From the IMG/VR virus record IMGVR_UViG_3300040801_001777, positions 1-42,075 of that record: a stretch of 42,075 nt of DNA; one strand, given 5' to 3'. Of this stretch, positions 1-5,944 are shown in pieces; positions within the stretch are counted from its first letter, which is position 1; each line of letters begins with the position of its first letter. The notes under the pieces are model-generated. The model was not told the DNA's origin. It was given only the letters and a program-made list of their open reading frames with translations, and ran no database searches. This DNA comes from a virus. The position numbers and the translations under genes are program-made.

Positions 1-14
1 ACTTCTCCCCTGTG

Positions 15-53
15 CGTCGCCGGGCCATCCCCTCGGGCCCGGCGGCGACTTTT
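15..53 (+). terminator. Hairpin with short T tract, terminator-like
   Basis: The arms at 15-26 and 36-47 pair over 12 positions (core GCCGGGCC with GGCCCGGC, one G-U pair) around a 9-nt loop and are followed by ACTTTTAG. This resembles an intrinsic terminator with a weak T tract. It lies between the integrase-like segment, which ends at the circular junction, and the first early gene. Confidence 0.5.
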
Positions 54-66
54 AGAGGCGACCTAT

Positions 67-96
67 GCCCCGGCCGGCGGCGCTGCCGGTCGGGGC
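67..96 (+). promoter_or_regulatory. 12-bp stem-loop just before the ribosome binding site
   Basis: Arms at 67-78 and 85-96 pair over 12 positions, one of them G-U, with a 6-nt loop. The structure ends six bases before the strong Shine-Dalgarno GGAGGT at 102-107, which serves the ATG at 114. It could protect or control the leader of the first early gene; no ligand-binding fold is recognisable. Confidence 0.45.
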
Positions 97-113
97 GGGC
101 TGGAGGTGGTGGG

Positions 114-350
114 ATGAAAAGGTTGAATCACTACCGGCCCGTCACGAACGACGCGAGCAACGGCGAGTCGCAGGCGTTTGCGAAACAGAACGATTTGTTG
201 CCGTGGGACGAGGTCGCCGCGGAGGTCAGCCGCCGAACCGGCGAGCCGATCACGCGCGGTCGTTGTCAGCAGATCGCGGCTGAGGCCGAAGACAAGATCG
301 CCGATGCGTTGTGGTCGTTCGCGGCCGACGAAGGGTGGGTGCCGAGGTGA
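114..350 (+). CDS. Small HTH protein, sigma-70 region 4-like
   Basis: The gene encodes 78 residues. Its C-terminal half (about residues 40-72) holds a stretch with the pattern of a sigma-70 region 4 recognition helix, GRCQQIAAEAEDKI, like the RERVRQI-EAEAL motif of sigma factors. It probably binds DNA and may regulate early transcription; that role is inference. The ATG at 114 is chosen because GGAGGT sits 6 nt upstream, although the frame stays open further upstream across the contig junction. Its stop overlaps the GTG start of the methyltransferase gene, so the two are probably translationally coupled. Confidence 0.6.
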   Translation: MKRLNHYRPVTNDASNGESQAFAKQNDLLPWDEVAAEVSRRTGEPITRGRCQQIAAEAEDKIADALWSFAADEGWVPR

Positions 351-1087
351 CGCCATATTACGAACAAGACGGGATTACGATTTATCACGGGGATTGCCTT
401 GACGTTTTGCCGACTTTGAGCGGCTTTGCTGGCGTTATCACCGACCCTCCATATTCATCTGGCGGTGCGTTTCGTGGCGATCGCACCGTGTCTACGGTCG
501 CGAAATATGTGAACAGCGAAACCGCGGCATATCGCCCTGAGTTTGCAGGCGACTCCCGCGACCAACGGTCATTTCTCGCGTGGTCAATGCTCTGGCTCAA
601 TGCTTCTCGCCAAGCGTGCGGGCCGGGCGCTTCGCTCTGCTGTTTTATTGACTGGCGGCAGCTACCGACAATGACGGACGCCGTGCAGGCGGGGGGCTGG
701 ACATGGCGCAACCTTGCGACGTGGTGGAAGCCGGGATGCAGAATGCAAAAGGGCCGCTTTTCTGCTTCGGCTGAGTACGTCATCTATGCGACACACGGCC
801 CAGCGTTGGATGGCAATGCGTCTCGTCAGAATGTTTTCAGTTGCGGTGTTGACCGCGATCGGCAGCACATCGCGCAAAAGCCTCTCGAAGTGATGAAGTG
901 GGTGACTTCGGTTGTGCCGATTACCGGGTCTCGCTTGATTCTCGATCCCTTCATGGGTTCTGGCCGAACGCTTGAGGCCGCGAAGGCTGTGGGGTTCGGG
1001 GCGGTTGGTATTGAATCTGATGAACGCTACTGCGAGATCGCCGCCAAACGTTTAGCGCAAGGCGTGCTGTTCGGGGGTGCCGCATGA
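347..1087 (+). CDS. DNA methyltransferase, beta-class N4-cytosine/N6-adenine type
   Basis: The 246-residue protein should transfer a methyl group from S-adenosylmethionine to adenine N6 or cytosine N4 in DNA. The catalytic motif DPPY (residues 33-36) precedes the SAM-binding motif DPFMGSG (residues 200-206), the order that defines beta-class enzymes such as those of orphan phage methylases. Length fits the family. The GTG at 347 overlaps the previous stop, and an ATGA overlap links it to the next gene. No cognate endonuclease is visible, so protection of phage DNA from host restriction is the likely use. The recognition sequence cannot be read from the protein. Confidence 0.88.
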   Translation: MTPYYEQDGITIYHGDCLDVLPTLSGFAGVITDPPYSSGGAFRGDRTVSTVAKYVNSETAAYRPEFAGDSRDQRSFLAWSMLWLNASRQACGPGASLCCFIDWRQLPTMTDAVQAGGWTWRNLATWWKPGCRMQKGRFSASAEYVIYATHGPALDGNASRQNVFSCGVDRDRQHIAQKPLEVMKWVTSVVPITGSRLILDPFMGSGRTLEAAKAVGFGAVGIESDERYCEIAAKRLAQGVLFGGAA

Positions 1088-1293
1088 CACCCCCCGCCTA
1101 CCACGTCACCACCTTCGACCTGCGCCTCGGTCGCTACACGCCGCAGCTCGGCTGCCCGGCGATCGTGCGTGGCGTGGCCGGCCTGCGTCGCGCGGTGCGG
1201 CGGCTTCGGGCGATGGGTTACCTCGAAACTTCGAGCCGCGACCGGAATGTGTCGGTGCGGCGGATTTTCCCAAGAAAAGAAGGCGAATTATGA
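1084..1293 (+). CDS. Small basic protein of unknown function
   Basis: A 69-residue, arginine-rich protein whose ATG overlaps the methyltransferase stop and whose own stop overlaps the ATG of the hexapeptide-repeat gene. This tight overlap is the main support for it being real. The central stretch is helical and basic (about residues 28-45, VRGVAGLRRAVRRLRAMGY), compatible with nucleic-acid binding. I do not recognise the family. Confidence 0.6.
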   Translation: MTPPAYHVTTFDLRLGRYTPQLGCPAIVRGVAGLRRAVRRLRAMGYLETSSRDRNVSVRRIFPRKEGEL

Positions 1294-2039
1294 AAACCAT
1301 CAAGCTGACAAAAACCGACTTCGATGACAACGGCAAATACATTGGCGACGAAACGCTGGTGGATGTTGCGGCCAATTTAGAAATTGACGGAGGTCTTGGG
1401 TGGGTTTCATTCGCCAGCCTGCGGGTTGGTGGGTACATCTGGGCCGAGGCCGGGTCGGGCATCGAGGCCGGGTTGGGCATCGAGGCCGGAGAGGGCATTA
1501 AGGCCGGGTGGGGCATCAAGGCCGGGTCGGGCATCGAGGCCGGGTCGGGCATCGAGGCCGGGTCGGGCATCGAGGCCGGAGAGGGCATTAAGGCCAGGTG
1601 GGGCATCAAGGCCGGAGAGGGCATCAAGGCCGGGTGGGGCATCGAGGCCGGGTCGGGCATCGAGGCCGGAGAGGGCATTAAGGCCGGGTGGGGCATCAAG
1701 GCCGGGGAGGGCATCGAGGCCGGGTTGGGCATCGAGGCCGGAGAGGGCATTAAGGCCGGGTCGGGCATCAAGGCCGGGGAGGGCATCGAGTGCAAGGCTG
1801 TCCTGTCGGCCTCATATCGGATTTTTGCCGGCATCGCTTCGTGGGTGCAAAAGCCAACTGAAAACCAGCGACGTATCGCTTGCGGAAAGCTGGGCGAGGG
1901 CGAGGTCTGCTACGGCGACCTTATTGAGACGGGCCTTGGTGACCCGGTCAATTGCACTGACGAAGTACCGAACCACCGTGAAATCGTCCTAGACGGACGA
2001 CGATACACGCTAACGTTTGTAAATGAGGATGACTCGTGA
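1290..2039 (+). CDS. Hexapeptide-repeat protein (GI[E/K]AG type)
   Basis: The 249-residue protein has a short polar N-terminal domain, then about 19 consecutive six-residue units of the form x-G-I-[E/K]-A-G at residues 56-167, where x is S, E, W or L. A non-repetitive C-terminal domain of about 80 residues with four cysteines follows. An isoleucine every six residues is what a left-handed beta-helix needs, so a rod-like beta-solenoid is expected (inference). Similar repeat proteins of unknown role occur in phages. The ATG at 1290 is preferred over upstream starts because it overlaps the previous stop and follows AAGAAGGCG. A second protein of this architecture lies at 9676-10287. Confidence 0.8.
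   Translation: MKTIKLTKTDFDDNGKYIGDETLVDVAANLEIDGGLGWVSFASLRVGGYIWAEAGSGIEAGLGIEAGEGIKAGWGIKAGSGIEAGSGIEAGSGIEAGEGIKARWGIKAGEGIKAGWGIEAGSGIEAGEGIKAGWGIKAGEGIEAGLGIEAGEGIKAGSGIKAGEGIECKAVLSASYRIFAGIASWVQKPTENQRRIACGKLGEGEVCYGDLIETGLGDPVNCTDEVPNHREIVLDGRRYTLTFVNEDDS
1455..1790 (+). repeat. 18-bp tandem repeat array encoding the hexapeptides
   Basis: Nearly identical 18-bp units encode the GI[E/K]AG hexapeptides. The unit varies mainly in the codon before GGC (TCG, GAG, TGG, TTG) and in GAG versus AAG. Such an array can expand or contract by slippage or recombination in steps that keep the reading frame. Confidence 0.95.
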
Positions 2040-2296
2040 CCATCCTCCCCGACCTCATTAAAGACATCGAGGCCGGCCGCGAGTCGGTCGATCACCTGCC
2101 GCTCGACGACCCGCGCGTGCAGAGCGAGTGCCGGCGTCGCGGCCACGTCATCATGCGATGCTTCGGCAAGCCGGTCGTGCGTCGCCTGCCGCTGCATCCG
2201 GTCAGCCAGGGCAAGCATCGACCGCGACCCATCGACAGGGCCGCGGTCATCGCGCGGCTCAAGCGGGCGGTGGCGTCGATCGGGGGTGCGCTGTGA
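2036..2296 (+). CDS. Hypothetical protein, 86 residues
   Basis: The reading frame starts with GTG inside the stop region of the preceding gene and ends overlapping the GTG of the following one. The protein is basic in its C-terminal half and has two cysteines (in SECRRRG and MRCFGK). No family is recognised. The chain of start-stop overlaps places it in the same early operon as the methyltransferase and nuclease genes. Confidence 0.6.
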   Translation: MTILPDLIKDIEAGRESVDHLPLDDPRVQSECRRRGHVIMRCFGKPVVRRLPLHPVSQGKHRPRPIDRAAVIARLKRAVASIGGAL

Positions 2297-2520
2297 TCTA
2301 CGTCGAAGGCACCTACGCCACCACCGGCCAGCGATCGCACTGGCGGGTCAAGGCCCGCGACCACGCCGACGCCTGCCGCATCCTGCGATGGACCGATCCC
2401 GATTTCGTGCCCGATCCGCTCGTGCCTGAGGACATCGAGGATTACCGCGCGGAGGCGGCGGCGGAGGCATACGAGGAACGGTGGGGCGAGCGTGGGACCG
2501 TAGGCGGGGGGAGGGTCTGA
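2293..2520 (+). CDS. Hypothetical protein, 75 residues
   Basis: A small acidic protein starting at GTG 2293, which overlaps the stop of the previous gene by the GTGA arrangement. Its N-terminal half (VIYVEGTYATTGQRSHWRV) looks like two beta-strands followed by a helix, and its C-terminus is glutamate and alanine rich. Function unknown. It ends 1 nt before the nuclease gene, consistent with one operon. Confidence 0.6.
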   Translation: MIYVEGTYATTGQRSHWRVKARDHADACRILRWTDPDFVPDPLVPEDIEDYRAEAAAEAYEERWGERGTVGGGRV

Positions 2521-2521
2521 C

Positions 2522-3550
2522 ATGATTGCACTACCGCAGAGGACGCCTTCGAACAGACTGACCCACTCCCGGATGTCTTGCGCAAAGACGTGCCTTCGCA
2601 AGCACTATTTCGAGTACGAGCTGGGCCTCCGCAAGCTCGATACCGGCACGCCGCTGCGCGTCGGCTCAGCGTTTCATCTTGCCCTCGAAACCGCCGACCA
2701 GCACTCGATCAGCGACGCCATCACGGCTGTCCGAGACAATTATGCATCCCCACCCGAGTGGGTGACCGATCTCGACGCGTGGCTTGTTGAGCGCGAGATG
2801 GTCGAGCGTTTGTTTCTCGGCCACACATGGCGGTGGCAAGACGAGACGTTTGAGGTCGTCGCGACCGAGCAGGCGTTCGACCTGCCGCTGATCAACCCCG
2901 ACACCGGCCACGCTTCGAAGAATTGGCGGATGGCCGGGAAGATCGACCGCATCGTCCGCATGGCCGATGGGCGTCTGGCCGTCCAGGAATACAAGACCAC
3001 TTCGGAGGCGATCGACACCGCTTCGGATTACTGGCAGCGCCTTCGGTTGGATCAACAGATCAGCATGTACGTCGTCGCGGCCCGCGACCTTGGGCACGAC
3101 GTGGACACCGTCATCTACGACGTCACCCGCAAGCCCACGATCCGGCCCAAGAAACCGGTCAAGGCGGACGTCGCCAAGTGGCCGGCGTATTACGGCGAAA
3201 CCATGGTAGGCGAGGTGCCCGAGCGCGAGTCGCCAACCATGTACGGCTCGCGACTCAGCGCCGACATCGAATCACGCCCCGATTACTACTTTGCCCGTCG
3301 CGAAATCCCCCGGCTCGAATCTGACCTGGACGAGTTCCGCTACGAGCTGTGGCAGCAGGCCAAACAGCTTCGCGAGGCTCAGCTCCACGGCCGGTGGTTC
3401 CGCAACACGCAATCGTGCAGCAAGCCCTACCGCTGCACCTATTTCGACATCTGTGCCAACGGCATCGACCCCGCCGAGGGAGCCCCCGTCGGGTTTCGCT
3501 TTGTCGATGACGTGCACCCCGAACTCTCACCCGAGGAACCCGCACCATGA
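2522..3550 (+). CDS. PD-(D/E)XK exonuclease, Cas4/AddB-like with cysteine cluster
   Basis: This 342-residue protein matches the phage Cas4/RecB-like nuclease pattern. An N-terminal SRMSCAKTCLRKHYF segment holds the first cysteine (C20 or C24). GSAFHLALE follows, then the nuclease core GKIDRI with QEYKTT supplying D and E-x-K, the helix QISMY, and a C-terminal C-x5-C-x5-C cluster (C299, C305, C311) suited to a 4Fe-4S cluster. It probably resects DNA ends for the annealing proteins encoded just downstream. Although Cas4-like, no Cas1 or Cas2 is present, so a CRISPR role is not supported. It overlaps the next gene by 4 nt. Confidence 0.85.
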   Translation: MIALPQRTPSNRLTHSRMSCAKTCLRKHYFEYELGLRKLDTGTPLRVGSAFHLALETADQHSISDAITAVRDNYASPPEWVTDLDAWLVEREMVERLFLGHTWRWQDETFEVVATEQAFDLPLINPDTGHASKNWRMAGKIDRIVRMADGRLAVQEYKTTSEAIDTASDYWQRLRLDQQISMYVVAARDLGHDVDTVIYDVTRKPTIRPKKPVKADVAKWPAYYGETMVGEVPERESPTMYGSRLSADIESRPDYYFARREIPRLESDLDEFRYELWQQAKQLREAQLHGRWFRNTQSCSKPYRCTYFDICANGIDPAEGAPVGFRFVDDVHPELSPEEPAP

Positions 3551-4368
3551 CCCGCATCGCACCTCCCCCGCCCCCGCCGTCTGCCAAGAATGGAACGCCC
3601 GCCCGAACCAATTTTTCGATCTCAAAGGGCAGGGCTCGGCGGTCGCACCGCATCGGCATCTACGGCACGGGCGGCATCGGCAAATCGAAGCTCGCGTCGC
3701 TCATGAGCGAAGTCGGGCCCGAGCCGGTGTTCATCGATTTGGAAGGCAGTGCCCTCGATCTCGACGTGCAAAGTGTTGATGGCGCCTCGGGCTTTGACTG
3801 GTCTGACCTGCGGGCCTGCCTGGCGTCTGACGACTTTCCCGTAGACGCCCCGATCGTTATCGACACCGCAACCAAGGCCGAGCAGCTTGCGATCGCGCAC
3901 ACCCTAAAAACCGTGCCACACGAGAAAGGCCATCGCGTGAGCTCGATCGAGAGCTACGGCTTCGGCAAGGGGCTCACCCACGTCTACGAAACCTTCATGA
4001 CGCTGGTCGGCGACCTGGATCGACTGCACCGCAAGGGTCACAACGTCGTGCTGATCGCTCACGACTGCACGTCCAACGTGCCCAACCCCGGCGGCGACGA
4101 CTGGATTCGATACGAGCCGCGTCTGCAATCGCCCAATTCGGGCAAATCTTCCATCCGCCTGGCCGTCAAGGAATGGCTCGATCACCTGCTATTCGTAGGC
4201 TACGACGTGAATGTCAACAACGAAGGCAAGGCAACCGGCTCGGGAACCCGCACCATCTACCCCGTCGAGATGCCATCTCACATGGCCAAGTCGCGAACGC
4301 TCCGCGATCCGATCGTCTATCAGGACGGCGACGCCGAGCTTTGGCGTTCGATGTTGCAACCCGCCTGA
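3547..4368 (+). CDS. RecA-fold ATPase, Sak4-like recombinase
   Basis: The 273-residue protein has a Walker A motif GTGGIGKS at residues 40-47, a strand ending in FIDLEGS, and a Walker B-like stretch VVLIAHD, as in the phage AAA/Sak4 family of single-strand annealing or strand-exchange ATPases. Known Sak4 proteins work with a cognate SSB, and an SSB gene lies 39 nt downstream here. Together with the upstream nuclease this forms a phage recombination module. The proline-rich N-terminus (residues 5-12) is unusual and probably disordered. Confidence 0.82.
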   Translation: MTRIAPPPPPPSAKNGTPARTNFSISKGRARRSHRIGIYGTGGIGKSKLASLMSEVGPEPVFIDLEGSALDLDVQSVDGASGFDWSDLRACLASDDFPVDAPIVIDTATKAEQLAIAHTLKTVPHEKGHRVSSIESYGFGKGLTHVYETFMTLVGDLDRLHRKGHNVVLIAHDCTSNVPNPGGDDWIRYEPRLQSPNSGKSSIRLAVKEWLDHLLFVGYDVNVNNEGKATGSGTRTIYPVEMPSHMAKSRTLRDPIVYQDGDAELWRSMLQPA

Positions 4369-4407
4369 TTCCAATTTTAATCGCCCCCTTAACCCAAGAG
4401 GCACACC

Positions 4408-5121
4408 ATGTCTGATGTTCGATGGATTGATAGAGATGGCCGGTTCCGCGGCAAGGTCAGCGACGCCCGCATCCGCAAAGCTGACTCCGGCGCTGTGGGT
4501 CTGGAGCTCGACGTGCTGATCGACGAGATGTTCGCTGACGGCGAATGGCACGACTGGCGTGAGTACCAGGTCACCGCTCGCGGCACGCTCTGGCTCATCA
4601 AGAAAGACGGCTCGCTTAACGAGATGGCGAATGAGACGGCTCGCGACACGCTCGGCTGGGGCGGCGACCCGACCGACTTAGAGCCGTCCGGCTTCAAGCC
4701 CGTGTCGATCGTCGTGGAGGGCGAAGAATACAAGGGCAACGTCAAGCACAAGATTAAATGGTTCAATGGCTACAACGAGACCGGCACCGGAGGTGGCGCG
4801 TCGGAGTCGGAGATCAAAGACATCCTGGGCGTTCACGGCAGCAAGTTTCGCGCGTTCTATGGGGCTCCCGCGGGTGCAACGGCAACCGCACCGCCGAAGT
4901 CTCGGCCAGCGCCGCCACCCGTCGCAAAACCCGGCGAGGTAACGAAACAAGATGCCTGGCAGGCATTCAGCAAGACCCGCGGCGGGCTGGCCGAAGACGA
5001 ACAGGCCAAAGCGTGGGCGACGCTGCTGAGCTCGACCATCGCCGAGAAGGATGAGGATCAATTCACGTCTGCTGACTGGCACAAGGTGCTGGTCGCGGCG
5101 GACGACGACATCCCGTTCTGA
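4408..5121 (+). CDS. ssb: Single-stranded DNA-binding protein (SSB-like)
   Basis: The 237-residue protein ends in DDDIPF, the acidic tip by which bacterial SSBs recruit partner proteins. The N-terminal 125 residues are strand-rich and fit an OB-fold or the DUF669-like phage SSB group. A proline/alanine linker (about residues 155-180) separates it from a helical C-terminal region. The neighbourhood of nuclease, Sak4 and replication initiator supports the role. AAGAGG precedes the ATG. Hairpins follow immediately, suggesting the recombination operon ends or is attenuated here. Confidence 0.82.
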   Translation: MSDVRWIDRDGRFRGKVSDARIRKADSGAVGLELDVLIDEMFADGEWHDWREYQVTARGTLWLIKKDGSLNEMANETARDTLGWGGDPTDLEPSGFKPVSIVVEGEEYKGNVKHKIKWFNGYNETGTGGGASESEIKDILGVHGSKFRAFYGAPAGATATAPPKSRPAPPPVAKPGEVTKQDAWQAFSKTRGGLAEDEQAKAWATLLSSTIAEKDEDQFTSADWHKVLVAADDDIPF

Positions 5122-5127
5122 CATCGG

Positions 5128-5176
5128 CTCGTTGCCGGAAACGGCGACGAGTCATTTAGCCGGTCATGACGACCGG
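5128..5176 (+). promoter_or_regulatory. Two hairpins in the SSB-initiator gap
   Basis: The first hairpin pairs 5128-5137 with 5142-5151 around a GAAA loop of the GNRA class, with one G-U pair, and is followed by TCATTT. The second pairs CCGGTC at 5160-5165 with GACCGG at 5171-5176. The first could be a weak terminator or mRNA end-stabiliser, the second part of the initiator leader. No clear promoter was identified between them. Confidence 0.5.
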
Positions 5177-5200
5177 TGGTACTTCTCCCACGGACGAACG

Positions 5201-5944
5201 ATGAGCACCACAGCCCCTTGGATTGCACTCGCCATAGACTGGCAAGACTCTCCGATGTTGGATGACGCCAACGCCGCGACGCGGCTGGCGTGGGTGATGT
5301 TGCTCTGCCACGCCAAGGCCGAAGGCAGGTCGGGGCGCGTCCGGGTTCGCGACAGGGCGTTCGCGAAGAGGTACGAGCTGCCGCAGGGCGCGGTAGCCGA
5401 AATGCTTCAGTTAGCCGTTGAAGCCAACGCAATCGAGCGTCAGGGCGACCTCGTAAGCGTAGTGAATTGGGCGACTTACCAACACGGCAAGAAAGGAGGC
5501 GCGAGGACTTCGTGTCAAATCCCGGAAACGACACAAATGACACCTACAGGTCACAGGTCACAGGTCACAGGTCACAGGTCACACCCCCCCAACCCCCCCG
5601 ACGGTGCGTCGCCTCCTGCCTATCCGCCGGAATTTGAGCGTTGGTGGGCGGTGTACCCTCGCAAATCCGGCAAGCGTGCCGCACTCAAAGCGTGGAAAAA
5701 ACCGGGGCGACCGCCCACCGATCGACTCATCGCCGCCGTACAGGCTCAAGCGGAATCGGCGGACTGGCGGCGTGACGGCGGGCAGTACGTACCCAACCCC
5801 GCCACGTGGCTGAACCAGGGCCGCTGGGACGACGAGCCGCGGCGGCCTTCGCCGTCCACGCCCGTCAACCCCGACCTCCACCTGCACGACGACGACCCGA
5901 CGCTCGAAGAGGCGTTGGCCTTGCTCGACGAGGGGGACGCATGA
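5201..5944 (+). CDS. Phage replication initiator (lambda O / DnaT-like organisation)
   Basis: The 247-residue protein has an N-terminal domain (about residues 1-95) that reads like a winged helix, including RLAWVMLLCHAKAE and AVAEMLQLAVEANAIERQG. A low-complexity linker follows, encoded by tandem DNA repeats, then a C-terminal domain (from about residue 145, FERWWAVYPRK through NPATWLNQGRWDDE) typical of phage replisome organisers. The product should bind the origin and load the helicase encoded next. Placement of the iterons inside the gene resembles lambda O. The ATG at 5201 is the first that keeps the whole domain; an upstream extension would run through the leader hairpins. Confidence 0.75.
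   Translation: MSTTAPWIALAIDWQDSPMLDDANAATRLAWVMLLCHAKAEGRSGRVRVRDRAFAKRYELPQGAVAEMLQLAVEANAIERQGDLVSVVNWATYQHGKKGGARTSCQIPETTQMTPTGHRSQVTGHRSHPPNPPDGASPPAYPPEFERWWAVYPRKSGKRAALKAWKKPGRPPTDRLIAAVQAQAESADWRRDGGQYVPNPATWLNQGRWDDEPRRPSPSTPVNPDLHLHDDDPTLEEALALLDEGDA
5546..5580 (+). repeat. Five tandem iterons, candidate replication origin
   Basis: Five perfect head-to-tail copies of ACAGGTC lie between the sequences coding for the two domains of the initiator, followed at once by two runs of seven or more C. Position inside the initiator gene and short direct repeats match the lambda-type origin. An obvious AT-rich unwinding segment is not seen beside them. Confidence 0.7.

Larger units (their letters stand above)
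1..117. repeat. Terminal direct repeat, left copy
   Basis: These 117 bases recur identically as the last 117 bases of the window. A lambda-type terminase is encoded here and usually goes with cohesive ends, so the repeat most likely marks the overlap of a circular contig rather than a T7-style terminal repeat. It joins the end of the integrase-like reading frame to the first early gene: read in circle, the stop TGA at 115-117 overlaps the ATG at 114. Confidence 0.95.

Noticed and set aside
1-117. T7-type direct terminal repeat
   Set aside because: The terminase is of the lambda gpA type, usually paired with cohesive ends; an assembly overlap explains the exact repeat better.
1077-1289. N-terminal extension of the first hexapeptide protein
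   Set aside because: The extension lies in another frame over the 69-residue gene and is low complexity; ATG 1290 overlaps the previous stop.
1106-1834. Minus-strand ORF opposite the hexapeptide array
   Set aside because: It is merely the complement of the 18-bp repeats (ALMPDPASMP pattern), with no start context.
2522-3550. True CRISPR-associated Cas4
   Set aside because: The protein stands beside Sak4 and SSB in a recombination module with no other cas genes; a phage exonuclease is more likely.
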